DNA from: Emydura subglobosa
Lineage: Eukaryota > Chordata > Testudines > Chelidae
Direction: 5' to 3'
NCBI GenBank assembly: GCA_007922225.1
Contig: ML679958.1
Coordinates: 58,546,838-58,610,837, forward strand
Length of the DNA: 64,000 bases
Part shown: one piece after another, positions 10,811 through 23,740 of the stretch
How positions within the stretch are numbered: the stretch's first letter is position 1
How the letters are laid out: each line of letters opens with the position of its first letter
Program-made: the position numbers and the translations under genes
Notes under the pieces: model-generated
What the model saw: only the letters and a program-made list of their open reading frames with translations
The model's database searches: none
Told to the model about the DNA's origin: nothing

Positions 10811-13800
10811 TGATGACCTCCCACTCATTGAACATCTGTGTTGGGGGGGAGGGGCGGGAGGGTTGAAATTAATTAGATTCCTTGTAAATGAACCCAGTAG
10901 TGTAGTAGTGAGGAGTCTCATATGTCTCATTCAGTGCATAGAGACACTTTTGAGTGGGGCTATATAAATATCTGACAGATAAACCTGACTAATGAAGTGT
11001 CTGTCTATGCATGAAGTAATTTAGAGTTATGTGGATTATGCATAGATTGTTTTTTGAAACATATTAGTAAAGTATGAAACTATCCATGCATCACCCTGAG
11101 GAGATTAAAAGGACATACAAAAGTCCAAGCAAATGCTGCATGCACAATCTGTTTTTAATAAAAAAAGAAAAAAGAATTGGAGTTTGGGACTCAGAAGATC
11201 TGATGAAGAAAAAATAGAAGTAGACCTTTGCAGGTGTCCATGAAAGGTTGCTAGACCATGTGGAGAAAGAGTGAGTTCTCTTTGAGATGACGAAAAATCC
11301 ATATGCCTTTGCAGGTGAGGGGAAAAAAATCTAGTTAGGCAATTTGGCTTCTACGAAGATGTCTGCAGTTCTTAATGATTTTGTGCTGGCATTTAAAAGA
11401 AAAGTGCCACCTGTCCAGGAGACTTTTATGGTAAAAATTAAAAGGCATACTAAACTAACTGTTGAATATTCTGACATGAAATATACCAATGAAGTTGCTA
11501 TTAGGACCATGTAGGACCTGATCCAAAGCCCATTGAAGTAAGTGGAAATACTCCAGTGTACTGCAGTAGGCATTGGATCAGTCCCTTAATGTCTATATAA
11601 AGTGGCTTTCACTCAGTTATGTGTTCATTATTTTGTGTATGATCTCAGATTGTGATTTCAAAAAATCACAATCTTATTTTGCATTACATCAGAATGCGTT
11701 GCAATGCAATACTTTCACCTGCCCTCCTCCATTCCTTTTCTCCTGGGTCTCTTTCTGTCTTAAAAATAAATAAGATTTTGCTGCTGTTTCTTTCCTGAAA
11801 CAGAAGAGGAAGGGAATTAAAACCCATTCTGGTGTGCTGTATTCTATTCTATTCTATGTAGGTTCTTAAACCATTGAAAATGATGATGGGTTTTTCTGTA
11901 GGGCAAAATTCTACTTAGTAAACTGGCCACTCTCACAGGTAAGCTATACTTCACAGCTATACTTATTCCCTTCAGTAATCACCTTGAAGAGAGACAAGTG
12001 CCCCAGGCTCTTTGGCCTCCTTTTAAAAAATAAATGGAATCTGGCTTTGGTTTCACTTTTGAATGGGGATTAAAATGTCTCTAAAAATGAGTTCCTTGTG
12101 GTCTCATCAGAACTGAGCTCTCACAATGACCAGACAATTATCACTCTTCTTATTCCACTATGTGAAGAGAGGTCAGCATCTCTGTATGTAAGAAATCATG
12201 TTCTCTGCTCTGAAGAATTGAACCTAGCTTTGGCTTCAGATGTATACAAAGCTTTTGCTAAGTTTAAAATAAGGTTGAGGAAAATAAGGGGAAATGTGAA
12301 AGTACTTCTAATGTATGTCTATATTAAAGACAGAGAGAGAGAGGCTTCTGTGCCCTTTAGATTGATGGCTCTGTCAATTTGTAGAAAAGATGGTATATCT
12401 GACCCTAAAGATTAAAATTAAAAAAGTTGATGTTCCATGTCTTCTAATTATAAATATCACATGGTTACATACTCCTTGGATTTCTTGTTTTAAAAACTTA
12501 GATCCATTTCTGAGAAATACATTTTTTATTTGGAAATTTAACCTAAATTCTGAATTTCCTCTGTTTATAATGCTTGTTTTTTATATCATTGCAACATCCC
12601 TGTAATGTTTTAAAATTATTGATATGTACTAAATCTTAACTCAAATTTAACCTAGTTTGTATCTGGGAATAAATTAAGAACTGAGGAAGCACTATCTGAA
12701 AAAGGAGCAGAAATAACTGATGGCCAATTTTAGAGGGCTAATCAATGGAAGTGAGTATCAGGGAGCAGTTCTGAAGGGACAAGTCTGCATGCTGTACAGA
12801 CTCAGAGTATATCATCTAGATGTAGCAGAAATAATGAAATAATGGACTTGCTTGTTAGGAGTAGAGACCTAGGGAAGTAACGAGGTGTGCTGAGTTGGCG
12901 AGGTGAAGGGTATGATTTGGGAAGAGTTGTAGGCAAGTGTGGGAGTGTCTGTGTCCCTCTGCCAATACTGGATTGTTCAGTCTTGTGGATTCTTGAGTTC
13001 TTGGTTAAGTCTAAATTTAAAGTACTCAAGTCATGAGGACTCAGCACTTCAGTTAAGAGACTGTTTCTCCATCTACTATTGTAGATCTATTATTATTTCT
13101 ATTTTTATTGCATTTGTATTGTCCCATCACTGTAGCATCTCAATATTCAGTTCAACTTTATATCATTACTTGTAGATATATAGCCTTGAACCATCCTAAA
13201 CATTTCTTCCCTATTGCTGTTTACATCCTGCAATCTTCAAGTGCTTTGTTCCTTAGGCTTTCTTTAGCCAAGCTATACATATTTTTCTTTTACTCTCTCG
13301 ATTACAGAGTAATATGCAGTTAAAATACATGTTCTCTAATATACATTTAATAGAAGCAAATGATGCAATCTGCTCATTGGTGGAGTTCAGTTTTTAAAAC
13401 TGTGATCTAGTCTTGATTGCAGCAGACATCACTCCAACGCCATGTGTCATGAAACATGCAGAGGGAAAGAGCCCATTACAGAAAGGCATTTATTTAATCT
13501 ACTCTACTATATATATTCCATAGCAGAATACCCTGTGTTAAAGCATGCATCTTAAACCCACAAAAAACCAGGTTCCCTATTCTGTTGTTTTCTTCCATTA
13601 TCATATCTACCAGTTCTTCATTATTCCTCTTCTACTTGACACGTGGGGATTGTCAATCGGGCACTTAGTTGCAAGCCAGATTGTTCTGCATCCTCTGACA
13701 GAATTTTTGTCAGAGATGAGATAATAGAAACATTTGAAAAAATTTTCTTCAAAAACTTAATTTAAAGCATTTATTCTAAAATATTTTTCTGTAATTTGGC

Positions 13801-14845
13801 ATTTTTGGTTCCCTTTTTTTCTGGAAAACAGCTTCTGTGAGCCTGCTTGATTACTCCTGAGGCTCCATAGGCATCCTTCAAAATGCAAGACTTTCCCAGA
13901 AAAACAAGAACATAAGTCAACAAAAGCTCTAAATGTGCTGTCTTTCCTGATCCAAATGTAGGAGAGGGTACTATGCGTGAACAGTCTGTCCTCAAGTTCA
14001 GTGAGATTTTCTAGAGTCTGAGGCAGCTACCCAGGGTGAGGTCATGAATTGCGACAAAAAGTCAGATTCCCTGAGCAAGTGAAGAAGGAAGGGACCACTG
14101 CCAGCACCACTCTTTGCAGTCATGGTGACAGGCCCTGCCTGCAAGAAAGAGAGAGAGGCATAGATATTTGTGTTCCATTGCATTCTTCTCTACGGGATTT
14201 GACAATCGTCCAACAATCTTGCAGAGATGATAAAATGAGGTGGTGGGGAGGGATTCTCTCCCAGAAATGTAAAGCTAGCTAACAGGGTTTTTGAAAATTA
14301 ATGCTGCTGTAGCTCATTTTATTGTGACAATATTTTTATAGTACTTGCAAATCAATCTGCCATGCTTTTAACTATATATCAAAAGGGAACATTTCCCTGT
14401 ATCTGTTCTGGTGTCCTTTAAGAGATTCTGCCTACCCATTCCTTTACTCTTAGATGTCCTCATCTTCCCAAGACTTGGAGCCAGAAGTTTAAAAACATTT
14501 ACCCTGCCAGGATGAGCTTAGCCCAACGTTCCAAATCAATGGAGTTCTTCCAAAGTTGTAAAATATTGTGACTGAGACAGAAGTACTACTTTTCAGTTTT
14601 CCTAGAAAAACTTTTACCCTTATGTTCAAGTACAGACAGTAAATAAAAAAATATACTTATTTTGGATTGATAGAATTGGGAAAAGGAAAGGAACCATACA
14701 GGAAGGCATGATACTTAAGGGAAATAAGTTTTCTTTTCGATGGGTAGTTAGAATGCTGTCAATCAATTTAAAATAACTTGGCAATTATCCATCAGTAAGG
14801 TGGATATGATATAAAAAATAAATTATTTAAAGTCAGTGATATTCA
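10811..14845. other. Intronic sequence with no strong feature
   Basis: AT-rich. A short (ATTCT)n microsatellite sits at 11841-11857. The segment 11515-11585 has two facing CCATTGAAGTAAGTGG/CATTGGATCAG-type halves, like a small dispersed repeat common in sauropsids. Open frames of up to about 105 codons carry no recognisable domain. Confidence 0.5.
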
Positions 14846-15370
14846 CAGACTTTAAGGTAAGAAAGGACCATTATGATGATCTAGTGTGACATGCATGAAC
14901 ACAGGCCATATAATTTCACCCAGCAGTTCCTGCATCAAGCTAACCACTTCTGGTTGAGCTAGAGTATATCTTTTAGAAAGACATTCAATCTTGATTTAAA
15001 GACTTTGAGTGACAGAGAATCTACTAGATCCCTAGGTAAGTTGCTGCGATGGTTAATTACCCACACTGATAAAAAATTGTCCCTTATTTCTAATTTGAAT
15101 TTGTCTAGTTTCAATTACAACCGAATGGATCTCATTATGCCTGTATCTTCTAGATTAAAGAGCCCTCTATCACTAGAAATTCCTCTGCATGTGTAGATCC
15201 TTGTAATCCATGATCAAGCCACCTCTTAGACATTTTTTGGATAAACTGAATAGATTGAACTTCTTAAGTCTCTCACCGTAAAACAGATTTTCCATGCTGC
15301 AAATCATTATTGTAGCTTTTCTTGAACCACTTTCAATATTTCAGCCCAATATATGCTGTGTACAGAGGTA

Positions 15371-15645
15371 CTGTACACTCTTGCTATAATGTCCTTCATT
15401 TTAACAAACCTTTATTTATAACGAACTCGGTTCCTGGATCCTAATTACAGTAATGTGTATTTTTTTTAAAGGGGGTGTTGCACGTGTGCACAGTTTTTAT
15501 CTGACTGATAGCCTGTTGCTCCGCCGTCCAGGGCTGATAGCTCCACCAGCTGTTTGTTTTCATTGTCCCTTCACTATAACAAACCCCTGGCTATAACAAA
15601 AAAAGGCTTGGTTCCCAACAGGTTTGTTAGAACAAGGGTGTACTG
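15371..15645 (-). mobile_element. Tigger-like (TcMar) MITE inserted in CR1
   Basis: The ends CTGTACACTCTTGCTATAAT and GAACAAGGGTGTACTG are inverted and of the CAGTA-ACCCT type seen in Tigger/pogo elements. A TA dinucleotide flanks each side (15369-15370 and 15646-15647). The interior matches the reverse complement of the 17868-18123 copy, for example TTTTCATTGTCCCTTCACTA. It is 275 bp with no transposase. Confidence 0.85.
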
Positions 15646-15836
15646 TAATATACACCTCACTACTCCTAGTCAACATTCTTCTGCTTATTTACCCAAGGAT
15701 TGTTAGCCCTTGTAACCACAGCATTGCACTAAAATCTCGTATTCAGTTGGTTATCCAAGAAGATTCCTGAGTTCCTTTCAGAGTTTGCTTTCCAGAATAC
15801 AGCCTCTCACCCTGTAAGCATGACCTACATTCTTCT

Positions 15837-15963
15837 TGCATCCGACGAAGTGGGTTTCTGCTCACAAAAGCTTATGCCCAAATAAATTTGTTAGTCTTTA
15901 AGGTTCCACAGAACTCTTGCTGTTTTGCTAAAAACAGACTAAGACAGCTACCCCTTTGGAACT
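15837..15963 (+). mobile_element. PLE terminal copy with decayed hammerhead motif, inserted in CR1
   Basis: It starts TGCATCCGACGAAGTGGG, where the core is CCGACGA, stem II is GTGGG/CTCAC, and the GAAA box is mutated to AAAA. It ends CCCCTTTGGAACT. A perfect 9 bp duplication CATTCTTCT flanks it at 15828-15836 and 15964-15972. The insert is 127 bp and begins at the ribozyme. Confidence 0.92.
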
Positions 15964-16471
15964 CATTCTTCTAGATGTCTGACCTTGTATTTGTCTCTGT
16001 TAAAATGCTTGTTGCTCACATGAGCCCAGCATACCAGGTGATCCACACCGCTCTGTTGATGTGACCTGTATGTATTACACTCCAACAATTTTATGTTTTC
16101 TGCTGACTGAACTAGTATGTGTACTATTCAAAATAAAAACATGTTTTAAAAACATGTTATAGCACAAAAACTCTCCAATACCCAAAAATGTGCTACCAAA
16201 TATTTAATAGGCCCAAATCTTTTAGAATGTCTAAAAAGATACCATCAATTACATTTCAGAAGTGTTTGTGCTTGAGACTGTCTGTATTAGTGATATAAGC
16301 ACATGAAACTGAAAATTATGATTTTTTAAAAAATAAGTATTTATTTTGTAAGCCAAAGTAACCAGTTTTATAGTATGTTATCATCCTTGTTTGAGTTATT
16401 GTATGTCAAATTTGGTTGTAACATGTTTTATGGCCAACTAGCGTAACCCCTGAAAAACAGCACCAATGTTT

Positions 16472-16491
16472 AAAAAAAAAAAAAAAAAAAA
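16472..16491. repeat. A20 homopolymer
   Basis: Twenty consecutive A. No retroposed sequence was recognised immediately upstream. Confidence 0.97.
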
Positions 16492-17867
16492 GATTGACAG
16501 AACTTGTAACTATAGCAGTGTGAATGGTGGTGCTGTAATTTGAAAAACAAAATTATGCACGACAGGGTTTGAAATATCAAGGTCTTGAGGCATCTTACAA
16601 GTTAGTTACTGTATAGTGTTTACTCAAGTAAATTATGATCTCATGGAGACTGCTTTCACACATACCTTATGAATAAACCCAATTATAAGCTTCCTATTTG
16701 GAAAACAAGACAACGGTTGTGCTTCAGTCATTGGTAAAGCCATTAAGTGGTTTTGGGATTTGTCATGCCAGATGAATTCATAATCAAACCTTTTCTTTTT
16801 ATTTAATAACAGGATAGATAGTATTTCACAAAGCCTGGGTAAAATATTCACTGAATCTCATCTTCTCTACTAATGAGACTCTCTGTCTAAAATTCCCTAA
16901 GGGGAAAACAGTAGTGTTGAAGAATTCAGATGTATATCGAACTGAGTTTATTCCTTAACAAACAAATCCCACAGGGACCATGCAAGAGTTAGCAAATAGA
17001 GCTAGAAACCTAGCCTAGCAGTTTTATTAAACGAAAAGCAATACATTCCCTTCAGTCTTAAAATTTTATTTTTAGTCTTACAATGAAATTTTACATACAT
17101 TTACAGTTTAATTTAATTACAACTAATACACAGTTATGGGCTAGTTTATTGATTGTCTTTTTGATAACACCTTTTTAGGTAATTGATGATGCTGTATGTT
17201 TAACTGAAGAACATATTGTAAAGAGTTTCTAATAGATGTAAGTAGAACTGATAGTTAAAGGTATAGTAGAGCCTTAAAGCTAAGTCTTGAAGAATGGCAT
17301 ACAGTGCCTGAGGGTTGTCAGAATGTTGTTTTAGAGCTCTTACCAAACATTAAAGATGTGATGCTATGGGTGTGACTGTCGCCTTAAGCATTAGAAAGTG
17401 AAGCAGCATTTATTAGGAAAATGAGAACAAAACTACCATTTCCTCTTAATGAGATGAGATGAGATGGGATAGGGTAACAGAATGAAATTAATGTGGAAAC
17501 TAAACCCCCCAGCAGAATATTATGAAAATGGCAAAAGATTGGCTGAGATGAACAGTGGCTGGACATATAAACAGAACCAGGTAATGTCTTGGTTTGGCTT
17601 GATGGAGGAATAGTGTGCTCTACAGAGAGGAGGTAGAAACATTCAAGCAAGCAGTCTCCTTATTAACATGTTTAAGCTTCAGTGCAGGCAGACTCCATGA
17701 GGAGAGAGGCAGAGGAAAACATTGAGCACTCAAGCTACTTAGATTTTCAAGGAAATGTTCCAAGTGATTCACAGATAGCTACAAACTAACAAGAGAAATT
17801 GCTTACTGTAAATTTTAGCTGCAAGACCCACAAAAATTGAGCTAGACTCTAGTCACTTGTAGAAGTA
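16492..17867. other. Intronic sequence with no recognised feature
   Basis: AT-rich. A short GAGAT run lies at 17452-17470. No gene or nameable repeat. Confidence 0.6.
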
Positions 17868-18123
17868 CAGTACACCCTCATTCTAACGAACCTGTCGGGA
17901 TCCAAGACATTTGTTGGTTATAGCTAGGGGTTCCAGTATAGTGAAAGGACAATGAAAACAAACGGGCAGCGAGCGGAGTGGTGGGTCGTCAGCTGAATAA
18001 AAATTGTGCACGTATGTGCAACATCTTTTACAGTACAGTATTATACTGTAGTTGGGATCCAGGGACTGAGTTCATTATAGCTAAAGGTCCATTATAATAA
18101 AGTGTTACAGTGAGGGTCTACTG
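17868..18123 (+). mobile_element. Tigger-like (TcMar) MITE, second copy
   Basis: The termini CAGTACACCCTCATTCTAAC and TGAGGGTCTACTG are inverted and flanked by TA on both sides (17866-17867, 18124-18125). The interior GTGAAAGGACAATGAAAACA and AATTGTGCACGTATGTGC is the reverse complement of matching blocks in the 15371 copy. It is 256 bp and non-coding. Confidence 0.85.
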
Positions 18124-19842
18124 TATCAGGGTGGCATCTGAGGTATTTTGAAAGTAGAGTTCTAGATATGAATGCTCTTCAGGGCCCAGGGAATGTAGTT
18201 AAATGTGGATCATGAAGTGGCTGTGTGACTAAAAAGAGGAAGGAGCATGCTGGGAGTTGTAACTCAGTGGTGAAGAGGGTAAAGAAGAGGCCAAGATGGA
18301 GCAGGGAATGCCAGACTCCATCCCAGAGGTGCTTTGTAAGAGACTGGGAGCGTTGCAATCAGTATCACTTGCAGAGAGTGAATCAGGTTTAGGTTGAGAG
18401 GTCAAAGAGGATCAGCAGAGTTGCTGTAGTTCCCCTAATTTTTGTTTTGGGGATCTTAAATTCCAGTCTGACCCTTCCTTTCCAGCTGATTTTTAACTAC
18501 TCTCTGAACAACTGCATCAGAAGATTTTGCGAAGCAAAATAACTAAGCTTGTAAATTAACCTTTCTTCACTGTTACCTTTAACCCCAGGCTTTGCAATTG
18601 ATGCAGCAAAGGAGAGTGAAAGAACTAAGAGCTTTGTTACACTGGATTCTTCCTCCTAAAATTTCTCACCATTGCTACCACCAGCAAAACATTCCACCAT
18701 TCCTGGTGGATCTGCACCAGTGGCAAGAAATTTTAGACCGTCTTCCTAGATGTTTTTCCTGATCAGTCTCCGCTGTTAATACTCCTGGTAAATAATCCTG
18801 CTTCTCATTAAATTTTCGGACTAATAGAAAACCCTGAAATAATTTTGGAAGAAAACTGATGGAGAACTTGATTGTTTTAGGACAATGAAGGACAATACAT
18901 GTTAATATAGAAGCTTATTAATATTAACAGTTAAGAATTTCAGTCACATTTTCGACAATCTGAGTTGTTCAAATGAGATCTAGCAATAAGGAGATACTTG
19001 TATTTATTGTAAAGCAGACTTGGAACTAGTTGAAAGGAGAAAAAAAGAAAAAAATGTTTTGCTTTGTTATGATGTTATGAAGACTTCCTGAAATAAGGTA
19101 CCTAGGTATGTAGTGGATTCTCCATCACATTCAGTCTTTAAATCAAAGATGTACATCTTTCTAACAGGTATGGTATAGCTCAAACAGAAGTTATGAGCTT
19201 GACACAGAAATTATTTTTTTAAAATTATTTTCATTTGTTTTTTTACATTAGGAAGTCAGGTGTTGTCTACCCTGTCTTTCCTGGAAGTCTTATGGATGAC
19301 GTGAGAAATAGTAGGTTAATGACCTCAAAGTAACTATTCAAATAAATTCCTATTGAGATAAAAGGTGATTAAGGGCTCAATCCTGCAAGTTGCTGGGCTC
19401 TTGGGCCCCAATCCAGGAAAGCACTTATAAGTATTAAAGCACATGAATAACTAATCCCATTGACATCAGTGGGATGTGTTGGCATGCTTTGCTGGATCGG
19501 AACCCAAGTGCTCAGCACCTTGCAGAGTTAAGCCCTTACTTTCATATTGAAAATGTTTAGGTTTCTTTCTTTCTTTCTTTCTTTTTCTTTTTTCTTTTTT
19601 TTTTTTTGTCTGTTTATCCACAGCTATTTCGCTAAAATACTGGGGAGAAAAACTTTGACTGATTGAAAGATTCAGCATAACCTCCCTTTCAGAAAGGACT
19701 GAGAGAGCTCCCAGTCCATAACTGTGAGTCAACCAGTAGTGAGTAAACAGGGAAGATAAGACTTGACATTTGTGACATTTTGAGTTTAAAAATAAAGACA
19801 GTAAAAAACAACCCAAATAGTATAGCACAGAAACATTTATTT
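18124..19842. other. Intronic sequence, mostly unexplained
   Basis: No gene. A (TTTC)n and T-rich microsatellite lies at 19562-19607. At 19379-19515 there is a segment with AATCCTGCAAG, CCCATTGACATCAGTGGG and a partial inverted partner. It resembles a small dispersed repeat also hinted at near 28890 and 33680. Confidence 0.5.
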
Positions 19843-20025
19843 TTCTTCAAGTGATGTCCTGTGGATGCTTCACTTCAGGTGTTGGGTGCATCCCGGCACC
19901 GTCAATCAGAGATTTTTGCAGCAGTGCCTGTCTGGGCTGCCCATGCATAGTGGATGTTTTGCAGCACCATTGGCGCCTCAGCTGTCACTCACACAGCCCA
20001 ACCTCCTCAGTTCCTTCTCAACTGT
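19843..20025 (+). repeat. DIRS left inverted terminal repeat
   Basis: GCTTCACTTCAGGTGTTGGG, TGCATCCCGGCACCGTC and AGATTTTTGCAGCAGTGCCT are repeated as reverse complement near 26660-26790. The similarity continues to CTCCTCAGTTCCTTCTCAAC. The outermost segment GGTTACTCACC...GAGGTT present at the right end is missing here, so the left edge is truncated. Confidence 0.85.
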
Positions 20026-20242
20026 CCTCGGCCTGAGACAGAGCTACACAGCACTGTCCCTGACAGAGCAACAAACACAGATTATCTTTAGAAATAGTTT
20101 AGATAGAGAGTTTAGTCGGAATGAATTCATGGTACAGTAAACCATAAGTTTTAGTTAGTTACAAAAAACCAAAACCTTTTCTCTTCCCTTGTCTCTCCTT
20201 AGTAGATAATCTTCTACTTATAGGAGTAGACAGTACTTTAAA

Positions 20243-22360
20243 ATGCCATGCTCCCTGGGGTTCAAGAGATATGGATCCTGCAGAGATGCAATTCTTGTTT
20301 CACATGGCCACTCTCTGTGCATCAGATGCCTCGGGGAAGGGCACATTTCAGCAAAGTGTGTACACTACACTAACCTGAAGGCGAGAGCTAGGCATGATAG
20401 AGATCTCCACCTGAAGCTCATTCTGATGGAGAAATCTCTCAAACCCACCTCAGGACAAGACAAAGCTTATTCCTCCACAAGACCGAGGAAAAGAGCCCCA
20501 ACCTCACTGGAGGGAGACGTGCCCAAAAGGAGGCGGTCTCCAGCCAATTCTCTGCCCTCTGTGCTGACTGTCTGATGAGGAAGCATTTTCAGTGATCCGG
20601 GCACCTCCGGCGCCACCCACATCAACAAGTTGTCTGGGCCACCGAAAAAAATCAACGAAGCCAAGACGGATATCTGAGTCTGCTGGTGAAAATGGCACCG
20701 AAACCCAACATGGCACTGATGCCTTCACCTTCGGCACCGACAACATCGGTACCGACTGACACGGCACTGAGAAAAGGAGCACACAAGACAATGGCGGTGC
20801 CTACCAGGCCAGTCATCACAACTGCACCACCTTCAATGGTATCGAAAGTGCAAAAACAGAGGCGCGAGGCAGGAGATGGCACCATATCTTCTGCACTGCA
20901 CTCACTGCTATTCAGTACTGAGAGATCACTGGACCACGCAATAGCAGAACATCATTTGTCCCCCATTGCTACTCCGTTTTCGAGTGATGAGGAGGACAAC
21001 TTGCAAGAGCATGCCTTTTCACTGCACCCCTTCTTCCCCAGGAGATGTGAGTCAACATCAACCACCAAATCAAATCTCAAATGGAGGAGATGATGAGAGA
21101 GTGGTGCAAACGATCCTGGATGTTTTCCCTAATGCTATTCCCTATGCAGTGGCCCCCATGGGATCCATGGGTTGCTTATAGAACCCAACTCAGCTGTCCC
21201 ATGACACCAACAATAGATGATTTAAGGTCATCTCCACCATAACCTGGACCAAAAGTTTCTGAATTACAAGAGGATCCATTAGAGGAGACAGATGAAGAGG
21301 TAGACAAAGATACCTTACCACCCCATAACTCCTTGTCATTGCCCGATGAGGCTATCATGCCACCTCTTCCTACCATGGCTGACGACTTTTGGCAATTTCA
21401 AGAACTTTTCAAAGGAATGGCAATAAGCCAAGAAATACTTCTGGACAAGGTAATGGAAAATGAACACAAACTCCTCCAGATACTACGCACATCCACCAGC
21501 TCTAAGATTGCCTTACCAATAAATGATGCTTTAATGGAACCTACTGAGGTCATCTGGCAGACTCCAGCAGTGTCCCACCAAGCTGCAACAGGGTGGACAA
21601 AAAATACTATGTCCCTGCCAAGCGCATGGAGTTTATATTTACCCACCCTTCTCCAAACTCCTTGGTTGTAGACACCGTAAACCAGAGAAACACACAAACA
21701 CAATACAAGCATACACCACTGTACAAAGACTGCAAGAAGCTTGACCTTTTTGTCTAAGTCTATTCTCCAACTTTACAGTGTAGAGTGGCCAATTATAAAG
21801 TGTTTTTGGCAAAATAAGACCATGATAATTACACTAACTGAACAAGTTTGCTAATGACCTACCGGGGACAAATGTGAACAGTTTCCTGGTCACTGAGGGT
21901 CATTTGATCACCCAAAGAGCTTTTCAGGCATCCCTCGACGTCATGGACACAGGAGCTAGAACAATGGCAGCAGCTATGGTCATGTGTTGAACCTCATGGC
22001 TGCAATTGTCAGGCATTCTGTGGGATCTGCAATTGAAAGTACAATTATCTTTTGACAGGCAGAAATTATTCTCCAAAAAGATGGACGACATACTCCACTC
22101 CGTGAAAGACTCGAGCGTCTCTGAGAACACTTGGGATTTATACAACTGCCCACAAGCGAAAAAGATACCAATGGTATCAACGCAGAGAGCTCTCGTTTAC
22201 CTGACCACAAAGACCATTTGAGGCATATAGAGAGAAAGAGGGGTCTCAGAGACACAGATTGCATGAAACCCAAGCTTCATCCTCTCAATGATCACAGATG
22301 AAGCAATCATTTTGAAGCTTTGGTCGAGGAGATGAGAAACCTCCCTATTACTTTAACTCC
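20243..22360 (+). pseudogene. DIRS Gag-like open reading frame, broken
   Basis: A 110-codon piece at 20243-20575 contains CIRCLGEGHISAKC (20318-20359), an exact C-X2-C-X4-H-X4-C zinc knuckle, followed by a basic stretch (PRKRAPTS, PKRRRSP). Further downstream, pieces include DVMDTGARTMAAAMVM (about 21938-21985), which resembles a conserved alanine-rich helix of DIRS Gag. The pieces lie in different frames. Its role in a live element would be RNA binding and particle formation; this copy cannot make it. Confidence 0.7.
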
Positions 22361-22396
22361 AGCAACCATCACCACACACATTTTTGGACCCCGATT

Positions 22397-23150
22397 ATGC
22401 CCTGGGCGTCAATTACAATGGAGGGATGGGTTCTAAAGATCATCCAAGCGGGCTACTCTATCCCTTTCACAAACATACCATCTACCCAACCTTCCTCCCA
22501 GTCCCTCCTCAGGGAACCCTCTCACGAGCACCTGCTACAACAAGAGGTGTGTCACCTCCTACAACTAGGGACAATAAAACAGATCCCACTGCAATAAAAA
22601 GAGAAGGGATTCTATTCCCACTGTTTCTTAACTCAGAAAAAAAAGTGGAGGTTGGAGGCCAATACTGGATCTCAGGAAGCTCAACAAATTAGTTCATGTC
22701 CAAAAGTTCAAGATGGTCACTTTAGCCACAGTAATTCCAGGGAGACTGGTTCTCAGCCCTCGACCTGCAAGATACATATTTTCATATCACAATACACCCA
22801 GCACATCGGCTATTTCGTCATTTCACTATGGGAGCAAAATACTATTAATACAAAGTGCTGCCATTCGGCCTTTCCACTGCACCATGTATCTTTTCAAAGA
22901 CACTCGCAACTGTGGCAGCACTTTTTTGCAGATGGGGATAGTCATCTTCTCATACCTGGACGACTGCCTCTTGAGAAGTCCCACACAACCAGAGGCATTA
23001 CAAAATATACCTATGGCCAGCTACCTCTTTCAGAGCGTAAGATTTCAAATAAATGAGCAGAAATCAACCATGGTACCTGCTCAACAACTGGCTTTCATAG
23101 GAGCACACCTCGATTCCACAGAAGCAAAAGCGTCACTACCAACACAAAGA
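22397..23150 (+). pseudogene. DIRS reverse transcriptase domain, broken
   Basis: LRKLNKLVHV and KFKMVTLATVIPG (around 22670-22745) are RT fingers motifs. FLQMGIVIFSYLDDCLL holds the catalytic YLDD at 22953-22964. FQINEQKSTMVPAQQLAFIG is the region following the palm. The upstream part (22397-22597) is one frame and the rest others, with internal stops. The enzyme copies element RNA to DNA in live relatives. Confidence 0.85.
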
Positions 23151-23474
23151 TCCCTTACACTAACAAATCTCATTTAGGAAATTACAAACAGTCCATACAT
23201 CACAGCGCATACTTGTGTTCAACTATTGGGGCATATGGCAGCCACTGCATTTGTAGTGCAACATGCGAGGTTACACATGCGCTGCCTCCAAGGTTATGTT
23301 TGGTCTACACACGAAACAGGCACGTTGCCTCCAGGGATGGTTACGTTCGATATACCCACCAAACAGGCACAACCTGAACAAATGACTGGTACTACCTCAC
23401 CAAATCGAAGACTCACTACACTGGTGGTCGAATCCAGACAACGTCTGCAACAGCATAACATTCCAACGAGAACA

Positions 23475-23740
23475 ACCATCAGTAATAATCACTACAGATG
23501 CTTCACTAGTTGGTTGGGGTGCCCATATGTGAAATCTTTCTATCCAAGGACAATGGTCTCCTACAGAAGCTCATCTGCACATCAACTTACTCGAGCTAAG
23601 GGCAGCGTGCAATGCATGCTCACATTTTCTTCCACAAATAATGAACAAGTCAGTGCAAGTGATGACCGACAACATCGCTTGCATGTTCTACATAAACTGA
23701 TAGGATGGTGCTTGATCCCCTCTCTATGCACCAAAGCCAT
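23475..23740 (+). pseudogene. DIRS RNase H domain remnant
   Basis: IITTDASLVGWGAHM (about 23485-23529) is the first catalytic Asp segment of the DIRS RNase H, followed in another frame by QGQWSPTEAHLHIN, LELRAACNA and VMTDNIACMFYIN. The acidic residues of D, E and D segments can be seen, but across different frames. It would degrade the RNA of the hybrid in a live element. Confidence 0.78.

Larger units (their letters stand above)
14846..16090 (-). mobile_element. CR1-type LINE, interrupted by two later insertions
   Basis: The 3' segment ACTTTAAGGTAAGAAAGGAC, GATGATCTAGTGTGACATGC, CAGGCCATATAATTTCACCC and GTAAGTTGCTGCGATGGTTA is CR1 3' UTR and ORF2 end on the minus strand. Upstream CR1 sequence reappears at 15648-15836 (CCAAGAAGATTCCTGAGTTC, CTCACCCTGTAAGCATGACC) and at about 15973-16090 (GATCCACACCGCTCTG). 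The gaps are the Tigger-like element and the PLE terminal copy. Confidence 0.8.

Noticed and set aside
19466..19828. 120-codon minus frame with KKKKEKRKRKKERKK
   Set aside because: The basic run is the translation of the (TTTC)n microsatellite; no gene.
22652..23056. 134-codon plus frame overlapping the DIRS RT
   Set aside because: It is in a different frame from the RT motifs for most of its length; the RT landmarks lie in the adjacent frames.
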